A DNA stretch of 64,000 nucleotides from Actinopolyspora mortivallis DSM 44261 (GTDB taxonomy: Bacteria > Actinomycetota > Actinomycetes > Mycobacteriales > Pseudonocardiaceae), in contig NZ_KB913024.1 in assembly GCF_000384035.1 (NCBI RefSeq), positions 3,543,899 to 3,607,898 on the forward strand, read 5' to 3'. Shown here one piece after another: positions 8,893 to 19,753 of the stretch. The first letter of the stretch is position 1, and each line of letters starts with the position of its first letter. Below the pieces are notes generated by a model that had not been told where the DNA came from, did not search any database, and saw only the letters and a program-made list of their open reading frames with translations. A program made the position numbers and the translations under genes.

Positions 8893-10407
8893 TCATTCCG
8901 GCCGAACGAGCGGGAACAGTATCGTCTCCCGGATCCCGAGACCCGTCAAAGCCATCAACAGACGGTCGATCCCCATTCCCACACCACCGGTCGGCGGCAT
9001 TCCGTACTCCAGGGCCCGGAGAAAGTCCTCGTCCACGGGCATGGCCTCCTCGTCTCCCTCGGAGGCCAGCCTCGCCTGTTCCTCCAGACGGCTACGTTCC
9101 ACCACGGGGTCGACCAGCTCCGAGTAGCCGGTGGCCAGTTCGAAACCGCGGACGTAGAGATCCCATTTCTCCGCCATCCCCGAATGCTGCCGGTGCTGCC
9201 GGGTCAGCGGGGCGGTATCCAGCGGGAAGTCCCGGACGAATGTGGGTTCGTAGAGGTGGTTGCCGACCAGGTGTTCCCAGAGTTCCTCGACCAGTTTGCC
9301 GTGGCCGTGGGAAGGATCGAGATCGGACAAACCGACGCTTTCGGCGTGTTTACGCAGGGTTTCCACCCCGGTTTCGGGAGTTACCTCGAAACCGAGCGCC
9401 TCGGACAGCGAGCCGTACATCGTAATGTGCGACCAGCTGCCGGAAAGGTCGTACTCCGAGCCGTCCGCCCACGTCACCGTCTGAGTTCCGAACAGGCTCT
9501 GGGCGGCTTCCTGGATCAGTTCCCGGGTAAGCTCGGCCATCCCGTCGTAATCCGAGTAAGCCTCATAAAACTCGAGCATCGCGAACTCGGGAGAGTGGGA
9601 AGAATCACTCCCCTCGTTGCGAAAGTTGCGGTTGATCTCGAAGACTTTCTCGATCCCACCGACGACACACCGCTTGAGGAACAGCTCCGGGGCGATCCTC
9701 AGGTACAGATCCGTGTCCAAAGCATTCGAGTACGTCACGAACGGACGAGCCGCGGCTCCCCCCTGCAGGGTCTGCAACATCGGGGTCTCGACCTCGAGAT
9801 AACCACGCCGGTCGAACGAGTGCCGCAACGAGCGCAACGCCGCGGCCCTGGTCCGCACGGTTTCGGCGGCCTGCCGCCGAACCAGCAGGTCCACGTAACG
9901 CTGACGTACCCTGTTCTCCTCGTTGAGTTCCTTGTGCGCCACCGGCAGCGGACGCAGCGCCTTGGCCGCCATACGCCACTCGTCGGCCAACACGGAAAGC
10001 TCACCCCGACGGGAGGTGATGACCTCCCCGGCGACGAAAACGTGATCCCCCAGGTCGACGTCGGCCTTCCAGTCGGACAACCGCTGTTCGCCGACCTCGT
10101 TACGGCTGATCATGGCCTGCAGCTCGGTACCGTCCCCACCGCGCAACGTGGCGAAACAGAGCTTGCCTGTGTTGCGCAGGAACATCACCCGACCGGCGAC
10201 ACCGACCCGCTCACCGGTCGCGGTGTCCACGGGCAGATCCGGGTGAGCGGCCCGCACCTGGGCCAGCGAGTGCGTGATCGGCAGCGCGACCGGGTAGGGA
10301 TCCTCGCCCTCCTCCAGGAGGCGCTCCCGTTTCTCCCGACGCACCCGTAGTTGTTCCGGCAGCTCCTCGGCTCCGTCGACACGCCTTGACTGATCCTGGT
10401 CATTCAC
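8893..10407 (-). CDS. lysS: Lysyl-tRNA synthetase, class II
   Basis: Charges tRNA-Lys. The 504-residue protein has an N-terminal OB anticodon-binding domain (about 60-175, with [16 protein letters not shown]) and a class II catalytic core: motif 1 in the [12 protein letters not shown] region, motif 2 around [23 protein letters not shown], motif 3 [13 protein letters not shown]. The GTG at 10407 has GGGGA about 5 nt upstream. It is a plain lysS, without the membrane-bound MprF-like half of mycobacterial LysX. It follows coaX with a short gap, as in mycobacteria. Confidence 0.97.
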   Translation of the reverse strand: MNDQDQSRRVDGAEELPEQLRVRREKRERLLEEGEDPYPVALPITHSLAQVRAAHPDLPVDTATGERVGVAGRVMFLRNTGKLCFATLRGGDGTELQAMISRNEVGEQRLSDWKADVDLGDHVFVAGEVITSRRGELSVLADEWRMAAKALRPLPVAHKELNEENRVRQRYVDLLVRRQAAETVRTRAAALRSLRHSFDRRGYLEVETPMLQTLQGGAAARPFVTYSNALDTDLYLRIAPELFLKRCVVGGIEKVFEINRNFRNEGSDSSHSPEFAMLEFYEAYSDYDGMAELTRELIQEAAQSLFGTQTVTWADGSEYDLSGSWSHITMYGSLSEALGFEVTPETGVETLRKHAESVGLSDLDPSHGHGKLVEELWEHLVGNHLYEPTFVRDFPLDTAPLTRQHRQHSGMAEKWDLYVRGFELATGYSELVDPVVERSRLEEQARLASEGDEEAMPVDEDFLRALEYGMPPTGGVGMGIDRLLMALTGLGIRETILFPLVRPE

Positions 10408-10484
10408 GGTTCCCCAGGGTACGGACCCCGGAGGTGCCCCCACGGCCGGAGGGGTTCGGAAACCGGTGCCGCCACCGGCGGGAA

Positions 10485-11315
10485 TCACTCCATGTTGCGG
10501 TCGAAGACCAACCGCAGCCCGAGCAGTGTGAGTTCGGGAACGTGGTGGGAGATCGTCTGCGACTCGCCGATCACCAAGGGGGCCAGTCCTCCCGTGGCCA
10601 GCACCGTGGTCGGACCGCCGTGCGTCTCCTCCAGCTCGGCGACGATACTGCGGACCAGACCGTCCACCTGACCTGCGAAGCCGAAGAGCAGACCCGACTG
10701 CAGGCACTCCACGGTGTTCTTGCCGATCACCGAACGCGGCCTGACAAGCTCCACCTTGCGCAGCTGGGCGGCACGGGATGCGAGGGCGTCCAACGAGATC
10801 TCCACCCCGGGAGCGAAAGCCCCGCCGAGGAACTCCCCCTTGGCCGAGATCGCGTCGATGTTGGTCGAGGTTCCGAAGTCCACCACCACGCAGTTCGTGG
10901 AGTACAGATGGTGGGCCGCCAACGTGTTGATCACCCGGTCGGCCCCCACCTCCTTGGGGTTGTCCACCAACAGCGGAACACCGGTACGGATCCCGGGCTC
11001 CACCACCACACGCGGGACCTCGCTCCAGTTCCGTCCGAGCATCACGCGCAGTTCCCGCAGCAGCGTCGGCACGGTCGACAACGCGGAGATCCCCGTGATC
11101 CTGTCGGCGTAGTCCCCGAGCAGTCCCCGCATCGTGAAGGCCAGCTCGTCGGCCGTCATCCTCGGCTCGGTGCGCATCCGCCAGTCCCGTACCAGGCGGG
11201 CCCGCGCCTTCGGCCTGCGTGCCGAACCGGATCCCTGCTCGGAACCGTCGTCAGGGTCGTCCTCGTAGAGTCCCAACACGATGTTGGTGTTGCCGACATC
11301 GATCGCGAGCAGCAC
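10485..11315 (-). CDS. coaX: Type III pantothenate kinase CoaX
   Basis: Phosphorylates pantothenate, the first step of CoA synthesis from vitamin B5. The 276-residue protein shows the ASKHA-fold motifs of type III kinases: LAIDVGNTN at the start (phosphate 1), [22 protein letters not shown] (phosphate 2) and ATGGLAPL near the end. The GTG at 11315 is preceded by GGAAGG. It is third in a panC-panD-coaX series that makes pantothenate and then commits it to CoA. Confidence 0.96.
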   Translation of the reverse strand: MLLAIDVGNTNIVLGLYEDDPDDGSEQGSGSARRPKARARLVRDWRMRTEPRMTADELAFTMRGLLGDYADRITGISALSTVPTLLRELRVMLGRNWSEVPRVVVEPGIRTGVPLLVDNPKEVGADRVINTLAAHHLYSTNCVVVDFGTSTNIDAISAKGEFLGGAFAPGVEISLDALASRAAQLRKVELVRPRSVIGKNTVECLQSGLLFGFAGQVDGLVRSIVAELEETHGGPTTVLATGGLAPLVIGESQTISHHVPELTLLGLRLVFDRNME

Positions 11316-11414
11316 CGTTGCCTTCCTTCCTTCGACTCGGTCGGCACGACACCGACACGCGGACGCTCCCCGGATCCACGCACGGGGGGACACGCCGAAA
11401 CACGCCGGGTGCCG

Positions 11415-11828
11415 TCACCCGGAAACGGCCGAACTGGCCAGCCCCGAACCGGCGGGGGCGTGCCCGGGATCCCCACCGGTTTCGACGACACGGTTGTCGG
11501 AGTCCACGAACAACACCCGGGGACGGAAGGAGCGGGCCTCCGACTCGTCCATCATCCCGTAGGCGATCAGGATCACCAGATCCCCCGGATGCACCAGGTG
11601 CGCGGCCGCCCCGTTGATCCCCAGCACCCCGGAGTCCCGCTCGCCGGTGATCGCGTAGGTCTCCAGTCTGGCCCCGTTGGTCACGTCCACGATGGTGACC
11701 TGCTCACCGTCGAGCAGGTCGGCGGCCTCCATCAACGCCGCGTCTATGGTCACCGAGCCGACGTAGTGCAGATCCGCCTGGGTGACGGTGGCTCGGTGGA
11801 TCTTGGACTTGAGCATGGTACGAAACAT
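11415..11828 (-). CDS. panD: Aspartate 1-decarboxylase PanD
   Basis: Converts L-aspartate to beta-alanine for pantothenate synthesis. The 137-residue proenzyme contains YVGSVTID, where self-cleavage between Gly and Ser makes the pyruvoyl cofactor, plus the Lys of MLKSKIHRA and the [12 protein letters not shown] loop. The ATG at 11828 sits behind GGGAGGGGAG; the conserved MLKSKIH start is four codons later and is the alternative. The C-terminal 15-20 residues are a low-complexity tail, as in several actinobacterial PanDs. Confidence 0.96.
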   Translation of the reverse strand: MFRTMLKSKIHRATVTQADLHYVGSVTIDAALMEAADLLDGEQVTIVDVTNGARLETYAITGERDSGVLGINGAAAHLVHPGDLVILIAYGMMDESEARSFRPRVLFVDSDNRVVETGGDPGHAPAGSGLASSAVSG

Positions 11829-11942
11829 CGGTACTCCCCTCCCGGTTCCGAACACCGGGCCTCGGCCCGGTGCCGGAGACCGACCGGAAACGGCAACGGT
11901 CGACTCACCCGTGCGAGGCGAGACGGAGAACACGCCGCGCCC

Positions 11943-12869
11943 CTAGCCCGTCACCGTGTCGGACTCGTTCAACACCACCAGCGCGTTGTCCAACAGCCTG
12001 GTCTGGCCCACCGTCGCCGCGAGCAGCAACCGGGCTTCCCCCCGTTCCGGCGGCGGCCCGAGGTCACGGTCCCGCAGCTGTAGGTAGTCCACCTCCACCA
12101 GCGGCTCGGTGTCCAGCACCTCCCGCGCGGCGGCCAGCACCGCCTCCGCCCCGCGCGGGCCCGCGTGCGCCCCGGCGGCCAGGGCGGCGGACAGTGTCAG
12201 GGCGGCCGAGCGCTGTCGTTCGGTGAGATAGGCGTTACGTGAGGACAGCGCCAGGCCGTCCGACTCCCGCACGATCGGAATGCCCTGGATCTCGGTGGGG
12301 AAGTCCAGCTCGCGAACCATCCGACGCAGCAGTACGAGCTGCTGGTAGTCCTTCTCCCCGAACAGGGCCAGATCCGGCCCCACGATGTTGAACAACTTCG
12401 TCACCACGGTGAGCACCCCGTCGAAGTGACCCGGCCTGCTGGCCCCCTCCAGCTCGTCGCCGGCCTGGCCCGCGCTCACCGTGATCCGCGGGTCGGGACC
12501 GTAGAGGTCCTGCTGCCCGGGAGCGAAGACGAGCTCGACCCCCTCCCCGGACAACGCCGCCACGTCGGAGTCCAGCCGACGGGGGTAGCTGTCGAAGTCC
12601 TCGTCGGGGCCGAACTGCAACGGGTTCACGAACACGGAGACCACCGTCACGCTGTTGGGCACACGACGGGCCGCCCGGACCAGCTCCAGATGCCCCTCGT
12701 GCAGCGCCCCCATCGTCGGCACCAGCACGATCCTGCGTCCGGTGGCCCGCAGGGCACGTGTCACCTTGCGGAGTTCCTCGGGCCGCCGGTGCACCGTCAG
12801 CTCACGCGGGGTGAACCCCGGCCCCGCACCGACCTCCTCCGAACCGGTCCGGTTCGACGACGTTCTCAT
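11943..12869 (-). CDS. panC: Pantothenate synthetase PanC
   Basis: ATP-dependent ligase joining pantoate and beta-alanine. The 308-residue protein has [15 protein letters not shown] (HxGH ATP-site motif), [28 protein letters not shown] and the KMSKS-like LSSRNAYL. Its ATG at 12869 overlaps the TGA of the upstream DUF2520 gene. About 25 residues precede the conserved core, as in mycobacterial PanC. Confidence 0.96.
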   Translation of the reverse strand: MRTSSNRTGSEEVGAGPGFTPRELTVHRRPEELRKVTRALRATGRRIVLVPTMGALHEGHLELVRAARRVPNSVTVVSVFVNPLQFGPDEDFDSYPRRLDSDVAALSGEGVELVFAPGQQDLYGPDPRITVSAGQAGDELEGASRPGHFDGVLTVVTKLFNIVGPDLALFGEKDYQQLVLLRRMVRELDFPTEIQGIPIVRESDGLALSSRNAYLTERQRSAALTLSAALAAGAHAGPRGAEAVLAAAREVLDTEPLVEVDYLQLRDRDLGPPPERGEARLLLAATVGQTRLLDNALVVLNESDTVTG

Positions 12870-13819
12870 CGGCCACCCCCGTCGAGTACCTCGTGAACAC
12901 CCACCGCGTCGTCCGAGCGAAGCACCCCGGAAGTGACCGCCCGCTGTGCGGTGCGCCTGGCAAGCTGCACGTAACCGGCCACCGTGTCCGGTTCCGCCTC
13001 CTCGAGAACCTCCAGATGAGCGCGCACGGTCCCCGCGTCCCCCCGGGAAACCGGCCCGGTCAACGCCCGGTCCCCGTAACGCAGCGCGTTGTCCAGTGCC
13101 GCGGAGAGAATGGGGCCCAGCACCCGGTCGGTGTGCTCGATGCCCGCCGAACGCAGCAGCTGAGCACACTCGTTGACGAGAGTGACCAGGTGGTTCGCCC
13201 CGTGGGTCAACGCCGCGTGGTAGAGCTGCCTGGCCTCCTCCGGGATCCGGATCGGGTCCGTGCCCATCTCCACCGCCAGTGCGGTGCCGACGTTGAAACC
13301 GGCCTCGTCGTCGGGACGTGCGGTCACGGCCATGCACGCCGTACCCAGCCGCTCCAGGTCCTCCCGTTTTCCGGTGAACGTCATGGCCGGATGCAGCGCC
13401 ACAGGCAGCGCCCCGAGTCGGGCGGCCGGTTCGAGCACACCCACGCCGTGGGCCCCGGAGGTGTGCACCACGATCTGTCCGGAGCGCAGCGCTCCGGCCG
13501 CGGCGAGCCCGCGCACCAGGCCCTCCAGGGCGTCGTCGGGAACCGTCAGCAGAACCAGGTCGGCCTGGCGGGCGACCTCGTCGGGAGCGCGCACCGGGAC
13601 CGTGGGAAGCAGTTCGTCCACGCGTCGCAGAGCCGCGTCCGACACGGCCGCGACCGCGCCCACCTCGTGGTTCACCCCGTGCAGCGCGGCGCCGAGAACA
13701 CTGCCGACCCTGCCGGCCGAGATCACGCCCACGCGCAACCGCGGACGTGAGGGCCCCACGTCCGAGGGAAGGAACCCGCCCGTGGTCTCCGAACGGGTAC
13801 CGTGCCGATCAGCGGACAC
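12866..13819 (-). CDS. Rossmann-like/DUF2520 oxidoreductase-type protein
   Basis: A 317-residue homologue of the conserved protein beside panC in mycobacteria (Rv3603c). Residues about 22-160 form a dinucleotide-binding fold ([18 protein letters not shown]), resembling NADP-reductases that act on ketopantoate or prephenate. The C-terminal all-helical DUF2520 domain ([24 protein letters not shown]) follows. The GTG at 13819 has GGAGGA 9 nt upstream, and the stop overlaps panC's ATG. A role in pantoate supply is often suggested from context but the reaction is not established. Confidence 0.9.
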   Translation of the reverse strand: MSADRHGTRSETTGGFLPSDVGPSRPRLRVGVISAGRVGSVLGAALHGVNHEVGAVAAVSDAALRRVDELLPTVPVRAPDEVARQADLVLLTVPDDALEGLVRGLAAAGALRSGQIVVHTSGAHGVGVLEPAARLGALPVALHPAMTFTGKREDLERLGTACMAVTARPDDEAGFNVGTALAVEMGTDPIRIPEEARQLYHAALTHGANHLVTLVNECAQLLRSAGIEHTDRVLGPILSAALDNALRYGDRALTGPVSRGDAGTVRAHLEVLEEAEPDTVAGYVQLARRTAQRAVTSGVLRSDDAVGVHEVLDGGGR

Positions 13820-13989
13820 GTCAACCAATCCTCCTACCGTTCCAGTCCCGTACCGGGTACCGGACAGCGCCGCGAGAGTAACGCCGAAACCACCCCCGTG
13901 TGCCCCGAGGGTGGCGAGAACCACGCACCACCGGGCACGAACGGGGACGAGAAAGTGCCCGACACCACACCCGGCCGGACTCGTCTGGC

Positions 13990-15213
13990 TCAACCCCGCG
14001 AGGACCGCCGGACGTTCGTCCTGGTGAGCTCGTCCAGCTTGATGTGGGCGGTGCGGATCGCGTCCGGAGATCCGCTCGCCGAACGCCGCGCCTCCTTCAG
14101 GTCCGCGATCAGCTTCTCACGGCGTTTCCGGCGCACCGCGCTGGTGGTGTTGCCCTGTTCGGCCCGGTGTTGCAGGAAGGCCAACTCGGTGACGGCTATC
14201 TGGTAGTCCCGCACCGCCTTGGCCGCCTCGGGACCGGCGCTGCGCCGCACCTTGCGTTTCCAGCCACGCCGTTCGGACAGGCTGGCCAGCAGTTCCAGCT
14301 CGCTGGGCACGATCAGACCCGCCCGTTGCAGGGCGGGCAGCTGCTGGGCCACGATGCGCTGTTCCCTCCGGCGCTGCCAGACGACCAACCAACCGGTCCC
14401 CAGGAAGACGGGCACCATGATCACGAAGTAGACGTTCAGGAAACGGTCCCCGCCGAGCGTGGTGGAACCGTTCCAGACGGCGTGCAGCACCACCGCGGTC
14501 AGGAAACCGAGGGTGGGCCACACGGCCCTCATCCGCCTGTTGCGTGTCCGGGTGGCCATACCGATCCCGATGCCGACCATGGCGCTGAACAGCGGGTGCG
14601 AGAACGGCGCGAGAAGTCCACGCAGCACGAAAACCGCCACCACGCCCCCGCTCAGGTCGCCCAGACCGGTCTGGGCGAAAGCCTTGCCGAAGTAGAAGAT
14701 GTTCTCGATGAAGGCGAATCCGGCCGCGGTCAGCGCGGCGTAGACGATGCCGTCGACCATGCCGTTGAACTCGGACCGGCGCCTGATCCAGAGTGCGATC
14801 ACGAACAGCGCCTTCGCCGCCTCCTCCACGACGGGGGCGGTCACCACCAGGGCGAAGTGCTCCTCGAAGGAACCACCGAACAGCACCTCGCCGAAACCGG
14901 TCATCGCGTCGTTGAGCAGGAAGGCGCAGGCCGTGGCTCCCCCGGCACCCCACAGGAACGCGCCGAGCAGCATCATCGGGGGCTCGGGCTCCCAGCGGTC
15001 GATCCAGACGATCGCGCCGAACACCACTCCCACCGGCAGCAACGCGGCCAGCGCGCCGACGGTGGCGGCCACGTACCCCACGCGGGCCGTCGCGATGCCG
15101 AGCATGGTCAGCCCGCACATGCCGAGCAGTATCAGTCCGGCGACCGGCCATCCGACGGCCTGGTGCTTGTGGGACTGGGCCCTCCGGGCGTGCGAGAGAT
15201 CAGGATGGGACAC
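13990..15213 (-). CDS. PrsW-family intramembrane metalloprotease
   Basis: The 407-residue protein is an integral membrane protein of the CPBP/PrsW superfamily. The N-terminal two-thirds has seven to nine hydrophobic helices. The conserved residues are VVEEAAKAL (EExxK), FAFIENIFYF (FxxEN), FSHPLFSAMVGIG and VVLHAVWNGS (HxxWN), which supply the catalytic Glu and His. The last 150 residues are a cytosolic, Arg/Lys-rich helical region. In Bacillus the family cleaves an anti-sigma factor; no anti-sigma gene is nearby. It is an insertion relative to the mycobacterial order. Confidence 0.9.
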   Translation of the reverse strand: MSHPDLSHARRAQSHKHQAVGWPVAGLILLGMCGLTMLGIATARVGYVAATVGALAALLPVGVVFGAIVWIDRWEPEPPMMLLGAFLWGAGGATACAFLLNDAMTGFGEVLFGGSFEEHFALVVTAPVVEEAAKALFVIALWIRRRSEFNGMVDGIVYAALTAAGFAFIENIFYFGKAFAQTGLGDLSGGVVAVFVLRGLLAPFSHPLFSAMVGIGIGMATRTRNRRMRAVWPTLGFLTAVVLHAVWNGSTTLGGDRFLNVYFVIMVPVFLGTGWLVVWQRRREQRIVAQQLPALQRAGLIVPSELELLASLSERRGWKRKVRRSAGPEAAKAVRDYQIAVTELAFLQHRAEQGNTTSAVRRKRREKLIADLKEARRSASGSPDAIRTAHIKLDELTRTNVRRSSRG

Positions 15214-15279
15214 GCACGAAACGATAAGCCTCCCGGGGCGGCGCCGACACCACGCACCGCACCTTCGAGATCGCCCGTT

Positions 15280-16536
15280 TCACTCTTCCCGGCGGCGCCT
15301 GCGACGTGTCTCACCGGCCTCGCCGTAGGCGGCGAGTAGATCCACCACCGAGGTTCCCTGGGTGTGTGCCCCGGTGGAGCCGACGGAGACGTTCTCCCCG
15401 GCGGAGGACTCGGAACCACCATCCCGCCGCGTGGCGGGAGGCTGCTGGTGGGCGGAAGGCGGCGGGGAGGCCGCCGCTGTCTCCGGGGTCCGCCGTCCCC
15501 GCGGTGGGGCGGGCGGAGGGACGGTCGGAGGCTGATCTCCCCGTCCTGCGGAGGTGGCCCCGTCAGGAGGATGAGGCGGGTTCGGTCTCGCTCCCTCCGG
15601 AGCCGGAGGCTCCGCCCCCTCGTTCTCGGCCCGGGGATGTGGCCCGGAGGGCGGTGTCCGAGTCGGTGTGGGCCTACCGGGGCGGGAAACCGTTCCCCCA
15701 CCCGTCGCGTTCCCGACCCCGGCCTCCGCCCCCCGCCCGGAGCGGGGAGGTCCCGTCGGGGGAGGTGGAGGAGTTCTCCCACCCTCAGGGGAAGGCCGGG
15801 AAGGCGACTCGGGGGACTTTGCCCGCTCGGCGGATCCGGGGACTGTCCCGGAAAGTGCCCCGACGAAGCGAGGCGGACGTTGGGGAGGTAGTCCCTGGGG
15901 CTGTCGCACCGGTCGGGGCGGGGTCACCGGGGCCGCCGGTGCCGACTCTGCCCCACCGGAGGGAGCCGGAACCGGGCCGCCGGTGGTCGTCTGACGGGGC
16001 GGCGTCCCCGCCGAGGACTCACCCGCGACGGGGGAGGCGGATTCCACGGAAGCCGCCCCCACCGGACGTTCCGCCGCTCCGAGCCGTTCCCCCTCCGGCC
16101 GAAAACGTTCGTCACCCCTGGCTGAGGGGGTGCCTCCACGACGTTCGAGCAGTCGACGGAGCTCGTGCACCTCGGAACGCAGCTCGGTGAGCTCGGCGTT
16201 GTCCCGTTCCTCCACGCGCCGCCTGATCTCCTGCTCGGTCTCCGCCTCGTGTTCCCGACGCGCCGCTATCTCGCGTTCGAGTTCGCGTTCGTAGTCGATC
16301 TGGCGGCGGTTCAGCAGCTCGTCCCGCTCACGGACCCACTCACGCAGCCGTCCCGCCCGCAGCGCCGCCAACAGGGTCGCCCACAGGGCGGCGATCGTGC
16401 CCACACGCAGCAACCGGACATCGTCGGCCAGGACCAGCGCGAACGTGGCCGCGCCGGACAGGACACACGCACCGATCCACAACAGGGTGGTTCGAGTACC
16501 TCGCGCCGGAGCTTCCGAATCGGTCCGGGCAGTCAT
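15280..16536 (-). CDS. DUF6779-type membrane-anchored, proline-rich protein
   Basis: A 418-residue protein at the position of Rv3604c. Two hydrophobic helices (about 17-37 and 44-60) anchor it. They are followed by a charged coiled coil (about 64-135, rich in Glu/Arg) and then more than 200 residues of Pro/Ser/Gly/Glu disorder. The C terminus recovers a short ordered motif, TSVVDLLAAYGEAG, before an Arg-rich end. No enzymatic motif is present. The folate neighbourhood is conserved, but that does not show a folate role. Confidence 0.75.
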   Translation of the reverse strand: MTARTDSEAPARGTRTTLLWIGACVLSGAATFALVLADDVRLLRVGTIAALWATLLAALRAGRLREWVRERDELLNRRQIDYERELEREIAARREHEAETEQEIRRRVEERDNAELTELRSEVHELRRLLERRGGTPSARGDERFRPEGERLGAAERPVGAASVESASPVAGESSAGTPPRQTTTGGPVPAPSGGAESAPAAPVTPPRPVRQPQGLPPQRPPRFVGALSGTVPGSAERAKSPESPSRPSPEGGRTPPPPPTGPPRSGRGAEAGVGNATGGGTVSRPGRPTPTRTPPSGPHPRAENEGAEPPAPEGARPNPPHPPDGATSAGRGDQPPTVPPPAPPRGRRTPETAAASPPPSAHQQPPATRRDGGSESSAGENVSVGSTGAHTQGTSVVDLLAAYGEAGETRRRRRREE

Positions 16537-16754
16537 GCGGCCAACCGTACCCGGATTTTATCCGTTCGAAATCGGACGGGACGCGGCCATCACGAAACGG
16601 CCACGCAACGAAGCGGGCCTCCTGTCCGCCCGCCACCCGGGAGTCCACCTTTTCGCGGGAGGAGCAGGCGGCGGGACAACCGACTGTCCTCCCGGATCCC
16701 CGGATCGGTGTCCGTCTTCCGTGCCCACCACGCACCGGAAGACACGAAAGTGTG

Positions 16755-17219
16755 TTATTCGTCCCCGGTGTCGTCCTCCTCCGGCTCGTCCGGATTGCGC
16801 ATACACCGCTCCAGCCACAGCCCGGAGGCGATCAACGCCGCCGCACTGACCAACCCGACCAGCGCGGCCGCCGTGTCCGAACGGGCCACCTCGACACGGG
16901 CGTACATCGGCACCAGGAACACCAGCAGGGCCACCCACACGCCGGACATGAGCGCTCCCGCCAGTGAGGAGGCCTTGGCCAGTGCCACCATCCGGGTGGC
17001 CGTCATCGGATCGAGCGGCTCCCGCCCCTGCCAGTGCTGCGCCCGGGGACGCACCGCGAAGGCCAACACGACCTCCAGCACCGCCACCACCAGCAGGGTG
17101 GCCCCGGCGGCCAGCGGCAACGGAGGCAGGGCCTCGTAGCCCACCCGTACTCCGGCGTAGACCAGCACGGCCGCGATCAACGCCGCGACCACGAGGTCCC
17201 GGGCCCTGGTGTAGTTCAT
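16755..17219 (-). CDS. DUF3180 membrane protein
   Basis: A 154-residue protein with four predicted helices (about 9-25, 35-53, 82-101 and 113-131), matching the DUF3180 family found directly after folK in actinobacteria (Rv3605c position). The N-terminal MNYTRARDL and the internal PLDPMTATRMVALAKASSLAGAL are the conserved parts; the tail is acidic. The ATG at 17219 gives the family start. Function unknown. Confidence 0.88.
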   Translation of the reverse strand: MNYTRARDLVVAALIAAVLVYAGVRVGYEALPPLPLAAGATLLVVAVLEVVLAFAVRPRAQHWQGREPLDPMTATRMVALAKASSLAGALMSGVWVALLVFLVPMYARVEVARSDTAAALVGLVSAAALIASGLWLERCMRNPDEPEEDDTGDE

Positions 17220-17327
17220 CCGTCCTCCGTGCCCACACGGCCGCGCCGCCGGCGAACGCCGGGACCCGCCTCGGGCGAGCCCCGCCCGAGCACGGCTTCC
17301 CGACCCCACGCACCGCGGCCACGGTTG

Positions 17328-17822
17328 TCAGTACAACGTCAGATCCGGGCGTTTCCGCACCTCGGCGACCTCCTCGGGGGGAAGTTCCCGGCACAGCGCG
17401 GAAACAGCACCGTGGCCGGGTAACACGGCGGTACCGTCCATCTCCGCCCAGGGAACCAGCACAGTGGCCCGCCGCGGTGTCCCCGGATGCGGCAGCAACA
17501 ACTCGGGGTGGTCACTGCGCACCTCGTCCACAGTGACCACGTCGACGTCCAGTGTGCGCGGTCCCCACCGCTGCTCGCGAACACGTTCGGCCCGCTGTTC
17601 GAGCCGCTGGGCACGGCGCAACCAGTCCCAGGCCCCGAACTCGACGGAGTCCACCAACACCACAGCGTTCAGAAAGTCGGGCTGGTCGGTGACCCCCCAC
17701 GGAGCGGTCTCGTACACCGAGGAGGTCGCCACCAGCACCTCGGACAACCCCCGCACCGCCAGCCGCAGGTAACCGAGCCGGTCCCCCAGGTTCGACCCGA
17801 GGGAGAGGACCGCCCTGCTCAT
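17328..17822 (-). CDS. folK: 2-amino-4-hydroxy-6-hydroxymethyldihydropteridine diphosphokinase FolK
   Basis: Transfers pyrophosphate from ATP to 6-hydroxymethyl-7,8-dihydropterin in folate synthesis. The 164-residue protein begins [12 protein letters not shown] and contains [18 protein letters not shown] and the signature [12 protein letters not shown], whose Asp pair holds the two Mg ions, then LLLPHP. The ATG at 17822 overlaps the TGA of folB, giving coupled translation within folE-P-B-K. Confidence 0.96.
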   Translation of the reverse strand: MSRAVLSLGSNLGDRLGYLRLAVRGLSEVLVATSSVYETAPWGVTDQPDFLNAVVLVDSVEFGAWDWLRRAQRLEQRAERVREQRWGPRTLDVDVVTVDEVRSDHPELLLPHPGTPRRATVLVPWAEMDGTAVLPGHGAVSALCRELPPEEVAEVRKRPDLTLY

Positions 17823-18211
17823 GCCGAAACGGCCCTCCCTCCGCGTCCGCCGCGCCGGGAGCGCCGAATGGTCACCGCGACGTCGTCGAAGGTGAGCGGG
17901 ATCGGAGCGGAGGGTTTGTGTATCGTCACCTCGGCGGCATGGGGCCTGTCGTCGGTCATGATGTCGTCGGCGATCTCGGCGGCCACCGTCTCGATCAGGT
18001 CCCGCGCGGGACCGGCCACCACGGCGGCGGCCCGTTCGGCGAGCACCCCGTAGTGCAGCGTGCCGGTCACGTCGTCGCTCGCCGCGGCCTCCCCCAGGTC
18101 GACCCACACCGTGATGTCCACGACGAACTCCTGACCGTCCCGCTTCTCCCGCTCGAACACCCCGTGGTGTCCGAACACGCGCAGTCCGGTGAGTGTGATC
18201 CGGTCAGCCAA
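17819..18211 (-). CDS. folB: Dihydroneopterin aldolase FolB
   Basis: Cleaves 7,8-dihydroneopterin to 6-hydroxymethyldihydropterin. The 130-residue protein has [23 protein letters not shown] at the N terminus, the catalytic-region Tyr in [10 protein letters not shown], and [21 protein letters not shown] at the end. The start codon is TTG at 18211, with GGAGGGAG 5 nt upstream and an 8-nt overlap with the end of folP. No in-frame ATG or GTG would keep the conserved N terminus. Confidence 0.95.
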   Translation of the reverse strand: MADRITLTGLRVFGHHGVFEREKRDGQEFVVDITVWVDLGEAAASDDVTGTLHYGVLAERAAAVVAGPARDLIETVAAEIADDIMTDDRPHAAEVTIHKPSAPIPLTFDDVAVTIRRSRRGGRGGRAVSA

Positions 18212-19052
18212 GTTCGCTCCCTCCGTGCTGCCAGTGGGCGGCCACCGTCACCGCGTCCAGCGACGCCCGCACGTCGTGCACCCGCACCGCCCACGCCCCG
18301 CGCTCGGCGGCCAACGCGGACACCGCGGCGGTGGCCACGTCCCGGCCGGAGGCGGGACGGGGAGTTCCCGCGGAGTCCGCCAACGCGCCGCCCAGGAACC
18401 GCTTGCGGGAGGCACCCACCAACACGGCGGGTCCCATGTCCAGGAATGTCTCCAGCGCACGCAGCAGCCGCCAGTCGTGTTCGGCGTTCTTGGCGAAACC
18501 GAGCCCCGGATCCAGCACGAGGGCGTCCTCGGACACCCCCGCCGCCAGCGCGTCCTCGACACGGGCGGACAACTCCGCCCGCACCTCGCTCACCACGTCG
18601 GTGTAGACGGCCAGGGAGTTCATGTCCCTGCTGTGGCCCCGCCAGTGCATGAGGATCCAGGGAACCCCGACGTCGGCGACCGCGGCGGCCATCTCCGGAT
18701 CGGCGAGTCCACCGGAGACGTCGTTGACCAGCACGGCTCCCTCCCGCACGGCCGCGACGGCGATCTCGGCGCGCATGGTGTCCACACTGACGGGAACACC
18801 GGCCCGAGCCAGCTCACGAACCACCGGCAGCACACGTTCCGCCTCGACCTCGGCCGCCACCCGCTCGGCGCCGGGGCGGGTGGACTCCCCACCCACGTCG
18901 ACGATGTCGGCGCCCTGGTCCCGCAGGTGCTTGCCGTGTGCCACGGCGACCTCGTGGTCCAGGTAACTGCCACCGTCCGAGAAGGAGTTGTGCGTCACGT
19001 TCAACACGCCCATGACCAGGCAGCGCGACGCTCTCGGCAGCTCTGCGGGCAT
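18204..19052 (-). CDS. folP: Dihydropteroate synthase FolP
   Basis: Condenses pterin pyrophosphate with p-aminobenzoate; target of sulfonamides. The 282-residue TIM barrel has [16 protein letters not shown] (the usual NVTPDSFSDGG, here with His-Asn), [21 protein letters not shown], the [10 protein letters not shown] loop, and [10 protein letters not shown]. The ATG at 19052 shares one base with the folE stop (TGATG). The first ten residues are poorly conserved. Confidence 0.95.
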   Translation of the reverse strand: MPAELPRASRCLVMGVLNVTHNSFSDGGSYLDHEVAVAHGKHLRDQGADIVDVGGESTRPGAERVAAEVEAERVLPVVRELARAGVPVSVDTMRAEIAVAAVREGAVLVNDVSGGLADPEMAAAVADVGVPWILMHWRGHSRDMNSLAVYTDVVSEVRAELSARVEDALAAGVSEDALVLDPGLGFAKNAEHDWRLLRALETFLDMGPAVLVGASRKRFLGGALADSAGTPRPASGRDVATAAVSALAAERGAWAVRVHDVRASLDAVTVAAHWQHGGSELG

Positions 19053-19690
19053 CACTTCCCCCGAATCAACGACAACGCCTCGGACCGGGAGGAAGCCGAG
19101 GAACGGAACACGCCACGCACGGCGGAGGTGGTGGTCACCGAGCCCGCCTTGCGTACCCCGCGCATCCCCATGCAGAGGTGCTCCGCCTCCACCACGACGA
19201 TGACCCCGCGCGGTTCCAGCTTCCTGGTGAGGGCGTCGGCGATCTGCGAGGTCAGCCGCTCCTGCACCTGCGGACGCTTGGCGTACAGGTCGACCAGTCG
19301 AGCCAGTTTGGACAGTCCGGTAACCCTTCCCTGGTCGTTGGGGATGTAGCCGATGTGGGCCATGCCGTGGAAGGGCAACAGGTGGTGTTCGCACTGCGAG
19401 TACATCGGGATGTCCCGCACCAGCACGAGCTCCTCGTGCGACTCGTCGAAAGTGCGGTCCAGCACCTCGTCGGGGTCGGTGTAGAGCCCGGTGAACAGTT
19501 CCTCGTAGGCACGGGCCACCCGCTCCGGTGTCTCCCGCAGCCCTTCCCGGTCCGGATCCTCACCCGCAGCCAGCAGCAACTCGCGGATCGCGGCCTGCGC
19601 TCGGGTCCTGTCGAAGCGTTGATGCACGAACTCGGCGGGGTCGGAGCCGAATTCGGCGTCCGGCCCCGCCGGTACGTTCTCAGCTGTCAC
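19052..19690 (-). CDS. folE: GTP cyclohydrolase I FolE
   Basis: Makes dihydroneopterin triphosphate from GTP, the first folate step. The 212-residue protein has [14 protein letters not shown] and [10 protein letters not shown], which give the zinc-binding Cys and His residues, and [25 protein letters not shown] in the core. It starts at GTG 19690, about 60 nt after the ftsH stop. It heads a tightly overlapping folE-folP-folB-folK run. Confidence 0.96.
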   Translation of the reverse strand: MTAENVPAGPDAEFGSDPAEFVHQRFDRTRAQAAIRELLLAAGEDPDREGLRETPERVARAYEELFTGLYTDPDEVLDRTFDESHEELVLVRDIPMYSQCEHHLLPFHGMAHIGYIPNDQGRVTGLSKLARLVDLYAKRPQVQERLTSQIADALTRKLEPRGVIVVVEAEHLCMGMRGVRKAGSVTTTSAVRGVFRSSASSRSEALSLIRGK

Positions 19691-19753
19691 GTGTCGTTCC
19701 CTCCACGGAGGCGAGGCCTCCGGCCTCCGCCGGAAGCCTCCGGAACCCCACCC

